The notes under the pieces: generated by a model | The model's input: the letters and a program-made list of their open reading frames with translations, nothing else | Told to the model about the DNA's origin: nothing | Databases searched by the model: none | In this document: in pieces, positions 51,603 to 60,824 of the stretch | Numbering within the stretch: position 1 is the stretch's first letter | Layout of the letters: every line of letters begins with the position of its first letter | Source: Gammaproteobacteria bacterium | Lineage (GTDB): Bacteria; Pseudomonadota; Gammaproteobacteria; Steroidobacterales; Woeseiaceae | Reading direction: 5' to 3' | NCBI GenBank assembly: GCA_024640305.1 | Contig: JAHEFG010000003.1 | Location: 1 to 64,000, forward strand | DNA length: 64,000 nt | Position numbers and translations under genes: made by a program

Positions 51603-52562
51603 ATGAATTACCGCCATCTCGGAAGAGCAGGTATCCAGGTCAGCGAATTGTCGTTCGGCTCATGGGTTACATTTCATACGCAGGCCGGCATCGATTCCAC
51701 CGTGGAGATGATGACCGCGGCTTATGATGCCGGCGTCAATTTCTTCGATAATGCAGAAGGTTACGCAGGCGGGAAATCCGAAGAAGTTATGGGGGCGGCG
51801 CTCAAGAGGCTCGGCTGGAGGCGCGGCAGCTACCTTGTATCGACCAAGCTGTTTTGGGGACTGCACGAAGGGCCGAACGAGCAAAACACGCTTAATCGTA
51901 AATATCTGCTTGAAAGTATTGATGGCTCGCTGGCTCGGCTTGGTATGGATTACGTCGATTTGCTGTATTGCCATCGTGCCGATCCGACCACGCCTATCGA
52001 AGAAACAGTCTGGGCGATGCATAACATCATCGAACGCGGCAAGGCGCTGTACTGGGGAACGTCTGAGTGGGAGGCGGCCGATATTGTGACCGCAATCGAA
52101 ATTGCAGAACGCCATCATTTGCATAAACCGGTGGTCGAGCAGCCCGTATACAACCTGTTTGACCGTCATCGCTTCGGAGCGGATTACGATCGCCTGTACA
52201 AGGAGTTCGGCTACGGATCGACCACATGGAGTCCGCTGGCCTCGGGGCTGTTGACAGGAAAGTACAAAGCCGGGATTCCGAGCGACAGCCGTGGTGCTCT
52301 TGAAGGTTACGGCTGGCTGCAAGAGCAACTGACCGATGCAGATCGCCTGGCGAAGGTTGCGGCATTAGAACCCATTGCCAGGGATATGGGTGCGAGCCTC
52401 GCGCAGTTCTCACTGGCATGGTGCCTGCAAAATCCACATGTCAGTTCTGTATTGACCGGAGCAAGCCGGGTGGAGCAAGTACGCGAGAACATGAAAGCGA
52501 TAGCATTCATCGACAGTTTCACACCGGATGTAATGCAGGCAATCGATAAGGTATTCGAGTAG
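51603..52562 (+). CDS. Aldo/keto reductase (Kv-beta/YghZ-like)
   Basis: A 319-aa TIM-barrel NADPH oxidoreductase. It opens [21 protein letters not shown], has the [13 protein letters not shown] active-site Asp/Tyr segment, a Lys in VSTKLFW and the YCHRAD motif with His. The sequence [22 protein letters not shown] is typical of the Kv-beta-like branch. All tetrad residues (Asp, Tyr, Lys, His) can be seen. The start at 51603 has AAAGGAG at good spacing. The substrate is probably a reactive aldehyde, as in the family. Confidence 0.9.
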   Translation: MNYRHLGRAGIQVSELSFGSWVTFHTQAGIDSTVEMMTAAYDAGVNFFDNAEGYAGGKSEEVMGAALKRLGWRRGSYLVSTKLFWGLHEGPNEQNTLNRKYLLESIDGSLARLGMDYVDLLYCHRADPTTPIEETVWAMHNIIERGKALYWGTSEWEAADIVTAIEIAERHHLHKPVVEQPVYNLFDRHRFGADYDRLYKEFGYGSTTWSPLASGLLTGKYKAGIPSDSRGALEGYGWLQEQLTDADRLAKVAALEPIARDMGASLAQFSLAWCLQNPHVSSVLTGASRVEQVRENMKAIAFIDSFTPDVMQAIDKVFE

Positions 52563-52590
52563 CAACGAGAAATACTTACCAGGAATTTTC

Positions 52591-53052
52591 ATGAAACGAA
52601 CTATTCGATTTGTTGGCCTCACCGCCGTACTGCTCATGCTGTCGATTGTCGGCAGTGCTGATGAGACCAGCGACGTAGAAGACCTGACAAATATGCTCGA
52701 TAAGTTTCTCGCAAATGCAGGAGTAGCTGAGGTCCACGAGCGCTTTTGGGCGGATGACCTGATCTACACGTCATCAAGAGGCACGCGAACGACCAAGGCC
52801 GAGATCATGGCGGGGTTCGCTACGGCAGAAAACGAAGCAAGCGAAGAAAACGATGCCGCAGGACCGGTATATACCGCGGAAGATGTTCAGATACAGTTAT
52901 ACGGCGACACGGCGGTGGTTGCCTTCAAATTAGTGGCAACGCCACCAGATAATTCGGTCGTGCTGACCTATTTCAATACTGGCACGTTCTTGCGGCGCAA
53001 CGGTAAGTGGCAAGTCGTGGCCTGGCAGGCAACAGCGATGCCGGTTACCTAG
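52591..53052 (+). CDS. Exported NTF2/SnoaL-like protein (DUF4440 type)
   Basis: A 153-aa protein with a signal peptide (about 1-22, ending GSAD) and a single NTF2-like domain: FLANAGVAEVHERFWADDLIYTSSRGTRTTKAEIM, read in parts, then LYGDTAVVAFKLV and TGTFLRRNGKWQVVAWQATAM. This matches DUF4440, a small cone-shaped pocket fold of unknown ligand. It follows the reductase by 28 bases, so it is probably co-transcribed, and its stop overlaps that of the convergent TolB-like/TPR gene by four bases. Confidence 0.8.
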   Translation: MKRTIRFVGLTAVLLMLSIVGSADETSDVEDLTNMLDKFLANAGVAEVHERFWADDLIYTSSRGTRTTKAEIMAGFATAENEASEENDAAGPVYTAEDVQIQLYGDTAVVAFKLVATPPDNSVVLTYFNTGTFLRRNGKWQVVAWQATAMPVT

Positions 53053-54854
53053 GGCGCGCAGATATACGGCAACTCAGCAGGCGGCGGCCGGTTAACGTTC
53101 TCGCGTTCCAGTACAGCCATCACGCTGGGGAAAGGGCTGGGGTCGAATTTGTGGTAAACGAGCCAGCCCGCAAGTGTCCGTGGTGTTTCTTCTGACTCAT
53201 AGCCTCGGAGCACGTTTTCCGCGGCTTCGTTGTCGCCGAGCATGAGCAAGACCAGCCAAACGATGTTGCCGGAATTGACGCCATTGCGTTTTGCCTCGTC
53301 GAGAATGTCGAGGACATCCTGCACCCTGCCTTCCATGCAGGCTTGTCGTGCCACAACCATTTCGTCACCGCCAAATAGTTCCAGATATTGGCGGGCTAAT
53401 GCCGCCGCTTCCTCGGGCCGTTTGGCCCACATCAATGTCCGGTGCGTCTGGTACATGATTGAGCGGTTTTCGGGCCAGCGCTGCAACGCCTTCAGGCCAT
53501 AGTCAGCGGCCTCCGATGCATCCAGAACCCGGTAGGCATTACTCACGTAACCTAGTGCCGCCTCTGCCAGAGTCTCGCCCTGTTTTTTGAGATGTCCGAG
53601 AGCGTCAATCGATGCCTGCCTTTCGCTTAGCATTACCGCCACGGTCTGCAGGGTTCTCCACGCCTCCAAATCGTTCGGGCGGTCTTCGAGATAGCCCTGG
53701 AATAGCTTTAGTGCCCGTCGAAGCCGCATTTGATAAAACGCCTTTGCCGCTTGCAGACCGCGCCGGTCAATTTCGTTCTGCGCGGTCTCAATAGCGCGGT
53801 CAATGCGCTCAAGATAGTTGTCGCCCATTTCCGAGGGCGATGCCTCGGTCAACCCTGATCGCGTAGAAGTCAGCAATAACTGGTTCTCCCAAAACAGTGC
53901 GGCCTGTCGATGGGCAGCCGAAAAGTTCGGGTCAATGCGGCGTGCTTCTTCAAATAACTCGTATGCGACCAGCAGTCTATCCGTTTCTCCAGAAGCCAGG
54001 ACTTGTGCCCATATAGCGAGCCCGCGCAAATAGGTCTGGTACGCATCCACGGACTGCGTTCCGGCGTCTAACATGTTTCTGAGTGCCTCCGGATCCATCG
54101 TGGTTTCCATCGCGCCCGCAATTTTTACGGCGAGATCTTCCTGCACGTCGATAATATCGGCCGCATCGCGATCGTAGTTCTCGGACCAAAGATGAAAACC
54201 GTCGGACGCGCGAATCAACTGAGCTGTCACTCGCAGGCGTTCGCCGGCGCGGCGGACAGAGCCCTCCAGAATGTGAGCGACTCCAAGTTCATTCGCAATT
54301 ATGCGCAGGTCTTTATCGGACCCTTTGTAAGCAAACGTGGATGTGCGCGATGCAACCATCAGGTCCGGTGTGCGAGCGAGCGCATTGAGTATTTCTTCAG
54401 CCAGACCGTCGGCGAACCACTCCTGATCCTGACCCTGGCTGAGGTCGGCGAACGGCAATACCGCAATCGACTTGTCGACACTCGCGGTGATGTCGGGTGA
54501 TGATTCATTGCTCAAATACACTTTGTCGATCATCAGGACGACTACCGCCAGCGCCAGTACGCCGATGATCACCCCGTTCAGTTTCTTTCCGGTGTTTGGA
54601 GTAATAGACGCGCTGCGATCGACGTCCTTCTCGAGCTTGAGCCCGTCCGGTGTCAGTTCGAGCGCCCAGGCGCCAATCAGGGTCGGGATAAACAGGATGA
54701 GCAACAGCAGGAAAATCAGTCGAGGCACCCACTCGGGCAGGGTGAGCATCGGTATGAGGATGTCGGCCAATTGAATCAACAGCCACGAGGCAATCAGGTA
54801 GGCTATGGCTACCCGAAACACGTTGCGTCGTTTCAGCTCGTTAAAAAGGCCCAT
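53049..54854 (-). CDS. TolB-like/TPR membrane protein (paralogue 2)
   Basis: A 601-aa protein with the same plan as the one at 31341-33164: ELKRRNVFRVAIAY at the N-terminus, two membrane helices, DGLKLEKDVDRSASITPN, a third helix, then a TolB-like domain with SIAVLPFADLS, WFADGLAEEI, AHILEGSVRRAGERLRV and RASDGFHLWSENYDR. The C-terminal TPR half differs strongly from the first copy. The close match in the N-terminal 260 residues and the divergence after it fit an old duplication with partner-specific TPRs. The function is unknown. Confidence 0.8.
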   Translation of the reverse strand: MGLFNELKRRNVFRVAIAYLIASWLLIQLADILIPMLTLPEWVPRLIFLLLLILFIPTLIGAWALELTPDGLKLEKDVDRSASITPNTGKKLNGVIIGVLALAVVVLMIDKVYLSNESSPDITASVDKSIAVLPFADLSQGQDQEWFADGLAEEILNALARTPDLMVASRTSTFAYKGSDKDLRIIANELGVAHILEGSVRRAGERLRVTAQLIRASDGFHLWSENYDRDAADIIDVQEDLAVKIAGAMETTMDPEALRNMLDAGTQSVDAYQTYLRGLAIWAQVLASGETDRLLVAYELFEEARRIDPNFSAAHRQAALFWENQLLLTSTRSGLTEASPSEMGDNYLERIDRAIETAQNEIDRRGLQAAKAFYQMRLRRALKLFQGYLEDRPNDLEAWRTLQTVAVMLSERQASIDALGHLKKQGETLAEAALGYVSNAYRVLDASEAADYGLKALQRWPENRSIMYQTHRTLMWAKRPEEAAALARQYLELFGGDEMVVARQACMEGRVQDVLDILDEAKRNGVNSGNIVWLVLLMLGDNEAAENVLRGYESEETPRTLAGWLVYHKFDPSPFPSVMAVLERENVNRPPPAELPYICAP

Positions 54855-54925
54855 TTAATTGTCGCTTTCTAATTGTTGCGTTGTTTCCCCAAGCACCGAA
54901 GCATAGGGAAAAGCGGCCTTATTAG

Positions 54926-56149
54926 CTAGCGAGCGAGGGCCTCACTGACGGAGTCAATCGTTAGGCCGACAGTCAGTGGTTGGCCAACAGCCGTTGCGGC
55001 ATTGGCAATGTCTTTGAGACCGCTTCCGGAGATCAGGCACACAACGAGTTCGTCTTTGTCGATTTTCTTCAGTTTGGCCAGCTGTCGAACTGCTGCCCAC
55101 GACGCAGCGGCGGCCGGTTCGGCAAAGACGCCAGTGTGCTGGGCGATCTCCGGAATTGCGGCGAGTATTTCTTTATCTGCAACCATTATGGTCTCACCGC
55201 CGGATTGAATAATGGCTTTGACCGCCGCCAGACCGTCGCGGGGGCGATTTACAGAGATCGAATCGGCCACGGTTGTAGCTCTGACTTTGTCGATGATAAC
55301 TTCGGACCAGTCCAGGTTCGTACTCCCTTCGTCCCGAAGTTGTTGCACCGCATGGCTGATCGCGGCGCTGTTCTCGGATTGCACACAGTCGATTTTCGGT
55401 AGCCGGTCGATGAGACCCACTGCTTTCAGATCGCACCAGCCCTTCCACATTCCACTCAACAGATTGCCGTCTCCTGTTGGCACAACGACACGATCCGGTA
55501 CCCGTCGCCCGAGGTCTTCCCAAATTTCGTAGGCACAGGTCTTCTTACCTTCGCGCGTGAACGGGTTATAGCCTGTGCTGCGATTGAACCAGCCAAATTC
55601 GTCGCAGGCGGCCATGCAGAGATCAAAAGCGTCGTCGTAGTTACCACGTACGGCCAGAACAGTTGCCCCGAACGCCAGGGCCTGTGTGAGTTTCGCAAGC
55701 GGAGCACTTTCCGGAACGAAAACGATTGCGTTCTGGCCAGTAGCTGCCGCGAGGCACGCCATCGAAGAACCGGCGTTGCCGGTACTGGCGACGGCGACAA
55801 CATCGGCATTAATGTCGGCAGCGCGTCGCAGTGCAATGGCGCTGGCGCGATCCTTTGTCGATGCACTCGGGTTGAGTGTGTCGTCCTTGAGGTAAACGTT
55901 TCGAAGTCCCGCTATTTTGCCAAGGTGTTGCGCATCAATCAGCGGTGTTCCGCCGACTCGCAGTGGGAACGGCCTACTAAGCCTGCTGACTGGCAAGAAC
56001 GGTGCGAAGTCAAAATTTCGCTCGAGTTCTTCCCGGATAGCCTCGTAGTCATACGTGATATCGAGATTGCCGCCGCAGGATGGGCAAACAAAGCCGGCGA
56101 AGTCCGCGGCTTGCGTTTCGGCACAGGCAATGCATTGGTAACCGTTCAT
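54926..56149 (-). CDS. Threonine-synthase-like PLP enzyme with zinc ribbon
   Basis: A 407-aa fold-type-II PLP enzyme. The N-terminus has a zinc ribbon (CIAC ... CPSCGG). The PLP Lys lies in SASTKDRAS, and the phosphate-binding loop is ASTGNAGSS, both as in threonine synthase. A homoserine-biosynthesis neighbour is absent, and the gene is the last of a seven-gene catabolic operon, so another beta-elimination or replacement substrate is likely. It may replace the diaminopropionate ammonia-lyase (YgeX) of related clusters. It starts 13 bases after the carbamate kinase stop. Confidence 0.8.
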   Translation of the reverse strand: MNGYQCIACAETQAADFAGFVCPSCGGNLDITYDYEAIREELERNFDFAPFLPVSRLSRPFPLRVGGTPLIDAQHLGKIAGLRNVYLKDDTLNPSASTKDRASAIALRRAADINADVVAVASTGNAGSSMACLAAATGQNAIVFVPESAPLAKLTQALAFGATVLAVRGNYDDAFDLCMAACDEFGWFNRSTGYNPFTREGKKTCAYEIWEDLGRRVPDRVVVPTGDGNLLSGMWKGWCDLKAVGLIDRLPKIDCVQSENSAAISHAVQQLRDEGSTNLDWSEVIIDKVRATTVADSISVNRPRDGLAAVKAIIQSGGETIMVADKEILAAIPEIAQHTGVFAEPAAAASWAAVRQLAKLKKIDKDELVVCLISGSGLKDIANAATAVGQPLTVGLTIDSVSEALAR

Positions 56150-56162
56150 GTCATTGCGGCAA

Positions 56163-57140
56163 TCAGGGCACGATATGCGTGCCGTAGATTCCTTTTAGTG
56201 CTCCTTCGAGATGATGCGGTTGCGTAATGATGACCTCTTTACCGCCGTTCTCGAGAAACTTGATCGCGCTTTCGATCTTTGGTCGCATACTGCCGACGGC
56301 AAAGTGTCCTTCGTCCAGGTATTGCCGACATTGCGCAACATTCATCCGATCGATGTCCGCCTGCTCAGGTGTAGCGTAATTTCTCGTCGCTTTGTCGACG
56401 TCGGTCGAGAAAATGAGTATCGACGCTCCCAGCGCCAGGGCGAGTAAACATGAAGCCGCATCTTTATCGATTACTGCAGGGCGCGGTCGAAGCGTGCCGT
56501 CGGGCTTGTACACCACCGGGATACCTCCGCCGCCAACGGCAATGACCAACGCGCCGCTGTCGACGAGCGTGCGAATAGCCTGCAACTCAATAATTTCCAG
56601 GGGAGCCGGAGATGGCACTACCCGTCGCCAGCCGCGTCCTGCGTCTTCGGCTACCGCCCAGCCGTCTTCGAGCGCGTGCTGCTGCGCTTCCTTCTCCGTC
56701 ATGAACGGGCCGACCGGTTTGCTGGGATTTGCGAAACTCGGATCATTCTCGTCGACAACAACCTGCGTCACGATCGAGACGACCTCTTTCCTGGTCCCCT
56801 GTCGCAAAAACTCATTCTGCAGCGACTGAGCGATCTGGAAACCGATGGCGCCTTGCGTGTCGGCAACGCAATTGGCCAACGGCACCGAGTGCAGAACACC
56901 CTTGGCGAGTTCCGAACGCAACAGGATGAAGCCGACCTGCGGGCCGTTACCGTGCGTAATCACGACCCGAAAACCCTGATTCACGATTGGTGCGATGTAC
57001 CGACTGGTTTCGCCTGCGGCGCGGTACTGATCAATAACAGACATGTGATCGGAATCTTTGATCAATGAATTGCCGCCGATAGCAATAACCACGAGTGGGC
57101 TATCCGGGTTGTTGCTGCCATGTGTGTTGACGTCGTTCAT
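56163..57140 (-). CDS. Carbamate kinase
   Basis: A 325-aa amino-acid-kinase-fold enzyme that transfers phosphate from carbamoyl phosphate to ADP. The motifs are VIAIGGNSLI at the N-terminus, THGNGPQVG, VIAVGGGGIPVV and VIDKDAASCLLA, plus the C-terminal GSMRPKIESAIKFLENG. All are standard for ArcC/YqeA-like carbamate kinases, and the length is right. It follows the carbamoyltransferase by six bases; together they can turn a carbamoylated intermediate into carbamoyl phosphate and then ATP. Confidence 0.92.
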   Translation of the reverse strand: MNDVNTHGSNNPDSPLVVIAIGGNSLIKDSDHMSVIDQYRAAGETSRYIAPIVNQGFRVVITHGNGPQVGFILLRSELAKGVLHSVPLANCVADTQGAIGFQIAQSLQNEFLRQGTRKEVVSIVTQVVVDENDPSFANPSKPVGPFMTEKEAQQHALEDGWAVAEDAGRGWRRVVPSPAPLEIIELQAIRTLVDSGALVIAVGGGGIPVVYKPDGTLRPRPAVIDKDAASCLLALALGASILIFSTDVDKATRNYATPEQADIDRMNVAQCRQYLDEGHFAVGSMRPKIESAIKFLENGGKEVIITQPHHLEGALKGIYGTHIVP

Positions 57141-57146
57141 GATTCG

Positions 57147-58148
57147 CTACATCGTCAGGGCCATAAGAGCCTTGGCCGTGTGCAGGCGGTTGTCGGCCTC
57201 GGGGTAGACTCGTGATTGCGGGCCGTCAATGACCGCGTCTGTTACTTCACAGCCGCGATCGGCGGGAAGGCAGTGCATGTAAATCGCTTCTTTCTTTGCA
57301 CGCGCCATCATCGCTTCATCACAGATCCAGTGCTTGTATTGCTGCGCCACCTTCATCGCCTGCTCGGGGTTACCGAACAAAGACTCTACGCCCCAACTCT
57401 TTGGATACACAATGTCAGCGTCGGCGAATGCAGCTTCCATGTTGTCTACGACTTCGAATTTGCCACCGGATCTTTCGGCGTTTGCACGCGCCAGATTCAT
57501 GGGTTCATCCATTAAAGTGTATTCGGGCGGATGCGCCAGCGTCACGTTCATGCCGAAGCGCGTCATGAGCATGATCAGTCCTTGCGGCACAGACATCGGC
57601 TTCACGTAGCTCGGCGCATAGGCCCAGGACACGGCGATCTTCAGGTCGCGCAGGTCTTTGCCGAATTCTTCGCGGATCGTCATCAGGTCAGCCAGGTTCT
57701 GGCAGGGGTGATCCACATCGCACTGCATGTTGATGACGGGAACGTCGGCCCAATGCGCAACGTCACGCATGTAAGACTGGCCTTCACCGGGAACAAGGTC
57801 ATGGCGGATGGCAATGCCGTGACCATAACCGGACAGGATCGTACCCATGTCTTTCGGGCTTTCACCATGTGCGATTTGCGATGTCTCGGAGTCTATGAAA
57901 TGCGCGTGCCCGCCAAGCTGGGTCATGCCCGCCTCAAACGAGTTACGGGTGCGCGTGGACTTGTCAAAGAAAATCAGGAATGCGGTCTTGTGCGCGAGGT
58001 GCAAAGTTGGAATGCCACTCTTGAACTCTTTCTTCAACTGATCAGCGGTTTCCAGTGCGAGCTCGATTTCGTCATCGGACCAGTCCTGTGTCATTAACCA
58101 GTCGCGACCCTTCATCTTGTCTGTGATGGGTTTTGCTTCGATAGTCAC
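57147..58148 (-). CDS. ygeW: YgeW-type knotted carbamoyltransferase
   Basis: A 333-aa carbamoyltransferase. The carbamoyl-phosphate site is STRTR at 64-68, followed by HPCQNLADL and HCLPADRG near the end. The overall sequence, with GMTQLGGHAHFIDSETSQIAHGESPKDMG, belongs to the YgeW group, which is distinct from ornithine carbamoyltransferase and whose in-vivo substrate has been hard to define. It starts at GTG in a GTGA overlap with the M20 hydrolase gene. In purine-type catabolic clusters it is thought to yield carbamoyl phosphate. Confidence 0.9.
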   Translation of the reverse strand: MTIEAKPITDKMKGRDWLMTQDWSDDEIELALETADQLKKEFKSGIPTLHLAHKTAFLIFFDKSTRTRNSFEAGMTQLGGHAHFIDSETSQIAHGESPKDMGTILSGYGHGIAIRHDLVPGEGQSYMRDVAHWADVPVINMQCDVDHPCQNLADLMTIREEFGKDLRDLKIAVSWAYAPSYVKPMSVPQGLIMLMTRFGMNVTLAHPPEYTLMDEPMNLARANAERSGGKFEVVDNMEAAFADADIVYPKSWGVESLFGNPEQAMKVAQQYKHWICDEAMMARAKKEAIYMHCLPADRGCEVTDAVIDGPQSRVYPEADNRLHTAKALMALTM

Positions 58149-59350
58149 TTGGAGTCATCTCCTTTCGCAAAGGTATTCACGAGCGCCGCATAAAAAGCTG
58201 TGCAACGTACGAGGTGTTCGATTTCGGTTTGCTCATTGGGAGCGTGCGCGAAATGTTCATGGCCCGGTCCGAATCCAACCGTCGGAATATTGTGCATGCC
58301 AGCTGTGGCCACGCCGTTCGTGCTGAACGTCCAGTGGCCAACTTCAGCGTCTTCGCCAAACGCGGTTCTGTGCGCGGTCATTGCAGCCTGCACGGCTGGT
58401 TCGCTTTCGGGCATCTCCCACGTGGGATAGTACTTGCGCGTCGGATAAGTCAGCCCCGTATGGCTCGGCACGGCGTAGTCGAGTACCGTCACCGTCGCAT
58501 TTGCGGCTTTGACCGATGGCAGCGCAAGAATTTCGGCTACCGAGGTTGCTTCGGTTTCATTAATCGTCAGGCGGCGGTCAAGATGTATCGTGCAGCCGTC
58601 GGCGACGGCGCACAGGCTGGGCGAGGACGAGCGGATTTCACTGATTGTGACTGTGCCTTTGCCGAGCGGATCTTGCGGTTCAAGACGCTCATTGAGTTTC
58701 TCGATGTCTGCGATGATGCCTGCCATTTTGTAGACCGCGTTGTCGCCACGCTCTGGCGCGGAACCATGGCAAGAAATTCCGGAGGTATGCACCTCGATCT
58801 CCATGCGACCACGATGTCCGCGATAGATGCGCAAGCTGGTCGGTTCGGTTATCACCACAAGATCCGGGCGCAGGCCATCTTCGTTGACGATGTATTGCCA
58901 GCACAGGCCGTCACAGTCTTCTTCCTGCACAGTGCCGGTTACGTAGAGCGTGACATTTTCAGGTACGCCGAGTTTCTTCAGTAGTGCGCCTGCATAGACG
59001 CTCGACGCGACGCCGCCTTTCATGTCACTCGTGCCGCGGCCATACAGAATTCCATCCTCGATGTCGCCTGAATGGGGGTCTCGATCCCAGAGTGACAAGT
59101 CACCGACGTCGACCGTATCGACATGACCATCCAGTGCGATGACTGTCGGCCCGTTGCCGATGCGACCTATGACATTGCCCATCGGATCGATGCGTACTTC
59201 GTCGTAACCAAGCTTCAGCATTTCGTCCTGGATACGTTTCACCACTGCACCTTCTTCTGAGCTCAGTGAAGGAATGCGGATGATGTCCTGCATGAAATGC
59301 ACGAGATCCGCTTCGAGTTCGCGTGCGCCGGCAAAATATGTGTCATTCAT
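58145..59350 (-). CDS. ygeY: YgeY-like M20-family hydrolase
   Basis: A 401-aa M20 metallohydrolase. The di-metal ligands are His in DGHVDTV, Asp in RGTSDMKGG, the EE pair in VQEEDCDG, Glu in ITEPT and a late His in FAHAPNE. The length and the segment EDCDGLCWQYI are typical of YgeY, annotated as a selenium-metabolism-linked or amidohydrolase-like enzyme. It should hydrolyse an amide or ureido bond in the same pathway as YgeW. It overlaps the PLP enzyme gene by eight bases and the YgeW gene by four. Confidence 0.9.
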   Translation of the reverse strand: MNDTYFAGARELEADLVHFMQDIIRIPSLSSEEGAVVKRIQDEMLKLGYDEVRIDPMGNVIGRIGNGPTVIALDGHVDTVDVGDLSLWDRDPHSGDIEDGILYGRGTSDMKGGVASSVYAGALLKKLGVPENVTLYVTGTVQEEDCDGLCWQYIVNEDGLRPDLVVITEPTSLRIYRGHRGRMEIEVHTSGISCHGSAPERGDNAVYKMAGIIADIEKLNERLEPQDPLGKGTVTISEIRSSSPSLCAVADGCTIHLDRRLTINETEATSVAEILALPSVKAANATVTVLDYAVPSHTGLTYPTRKYYPTWEMPESEPAVQAAMTAHRTAFGEDAEVGHWTFSTNGVATAGMHNIPTVGFGPGHEHFAHAPNEQTEIEHLVRCTAFYAALVNTFAKGDDSK

Positions 59351-60824
59351 CTTCTTTCAATCCGGTTGCGTTGTTAAAGGCATCGATTAACCGATCCCAC
59401 TCATCCACCACGTCCTGCGAGAAGACCTCTTGCCAGAAGTCTTCGTCCCAAAGTTGCCGCAGTTCGTCTGATGTCCGGCCTTGCTGCTCCACCCACGTAA
59501 AGTATTTGAAATTGTGCAGCGCCTTTTGATCTGCATAGTTCAGTTCACGCAGGTTGTCGGTTGTAATTCCCTGCAGGTAGCGCGCGTAGTGCTGGTCGGC
59601 CATGCGTGTGGTGTACGGCCCGAGCGTCTGTTCGGCCTCCTGCATTCGGGACGAATACAATTGCATCGAGTCCGTCAGCGGCGTAAAGATCACGTCGCGT
59701 CCATCCATGTCGTAGTAGCGTGCCGTCTTGATGCTGGCAACGAGGTTGCACAGGCCCGAGATGCCAATCATGTCGAGTGACTGCAGCGTTGCTTCATCCA
59801 CACCCTCGCGCAGCAAGCACTCGCGACCCTCTTTCTCGTTGAACAGGCGCATGAGTTGCATCGTTTGTTCGTCATCGACTGCGGCAACCATGTTGGTGTT
59901 GCGTACGTTGTGTACCCACGGAATATGCTTGTCGCCTATGCCCTCGATACGATGCTCACCGAAACCGAACTGCAGCAGGGTGGGGCATTGCAGCGCTTCA
60001 GTCGCTACTACCCGAATGCCGGGATGTTGCGTCCGCAAGTAATCTCCGGCGGCGATGGTTCCGGCAGAGCCGGTTGCACTCACGTACGCGGACAGTCGCC
60101 GGCCGTCGCTGTAGTGGTTCTCAAAGACCTCATCAATGAGCGAACCCGTCATCTGGTAATGCCAGATCGCGTTGCCAAACTCCTCGAACTGGTTGAAGAT
60201 AACGACTCCATCCCCGCGTTTTTCCCGAAGTTCCCAGCATTTGTCGTAGATTTCCTTGACGTTCGATTCCGTTCCGGGAGTTGCGATGATCTCGTCGGTA
60301 CCGATTTCCTGTAACCATTCGAATCGCTCACGGCTCATGCCTTCGGGCAGGATGGCCACGGCGGGGCAGGCCAGCAGCGCGCAGTCATAGGCGCCGCCGC
60401 GACAATAGTTGCCCGTGGACGGCCAAACTGCCTTTTGCGTTTCCGGGTCGAAATTGCCGGTGACCAATCGTGGTACAAGACAACCATATGCGGCACCAAC
60501 CTTGTGGGCGCCGGTCGGAAACCAGTTACCAAGAATTCCAATGATGGTGGCATCGACGCCCGTTAGTGCTTTGGGGAATTCAATCCAGTTGCCTTCGCCA
60601 AATCCGCCACCGTTTTCCACGGGCTCATTTTTCCAGGTGATGCGAAACAGGTTTGCGGGGTCCAGGTCCCAAAGCCCAACCTTTTTGAGTCGTGCGGATA
60701 TGGCCGCCGGTACCAGGCTGGGGTCTTTTTGCTGCGCGAACGTTGGCAAAATGATATTGCGTGCCCGCGCGCGCTCAATTGTCTTTTCTAGAACATCATG
60801 TCGAATGTTCGGTATCAAACTCAT
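59343..60824 (-). CDS. PLP-dependent fold-type-II enzyme of the catabolic cluster
   Basis: A 493-aa enzyme related to cysteine synthase/threonine dehydratase. The likely PLP Lys is in PTGAHKVGAAYG, the phosphate-side Asn is in PSTGNYCRGGAYD, and a Gly-rich YVSATGSAGTIAAGDYL loop follows. It is larger than YgeX (about 400 aa) and lacks its N-terminal signature, so I do not call it diaminopropionate ammonia-lyase, though a similar ammonia-lyase reaction is possible. The C-terminal 120 residues (KALHNFKYFTWVEQQGR onward) look like an extra helical domain. The start is at 60824 with GGAGG upstream, in an ATGA overlap with the molybdenum enzyme. Confidence 0.78.
   Translation of the reverse strand: MSLIPNIRHDVLEKTIERARARNIILPTFAQQKDPSLVPAAISARLKKVGLWDLDPANLFRITWKNEPVENGGGFGEGNWIEFPKALTGVDATIIGILGNWFPTGAHKVGAAYGCLVPRLVTGNFDPETQKAVWPSTGNYCRGGAYDCALLACPAVAILPEGMSRERFEWLQEIGTDEIIATPGTESNVKEIYDKCWELREKRGDGVVIFNQFEEFGNAIWHYQMTGSLIDEVFENHYSDGRRLSAYVSATGSAGTIAAGDYLRTQHPGIRVVATEALQCPTLLQFGFGEHRIEGIGDKHIPWVHNVRNTNMVAAVDDEQTMQLMRLFNEKEGRECLLREGVDEATLQSLDMIGISGLCNLVASIKTARYYDMDGRDVIFTPLTDSMQLYSSRMQEAEQTLGPYTTRMADQHYARYLQGITTDNLRELNYADQKALHNFKYFTWVEQQGRTSDELRQLWDEDFWQEVFSQDVVDEWDRLIDAFNNATGLKEDE

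Noticed and set aside
54926-56149. Housekeeping threonine synthase thrC
   Set aside because: No homoserine kinase or dehydrogenase adjoins it, and it is the tail of a catabolic operon; the reaction may differ, so no gene symbol is given.
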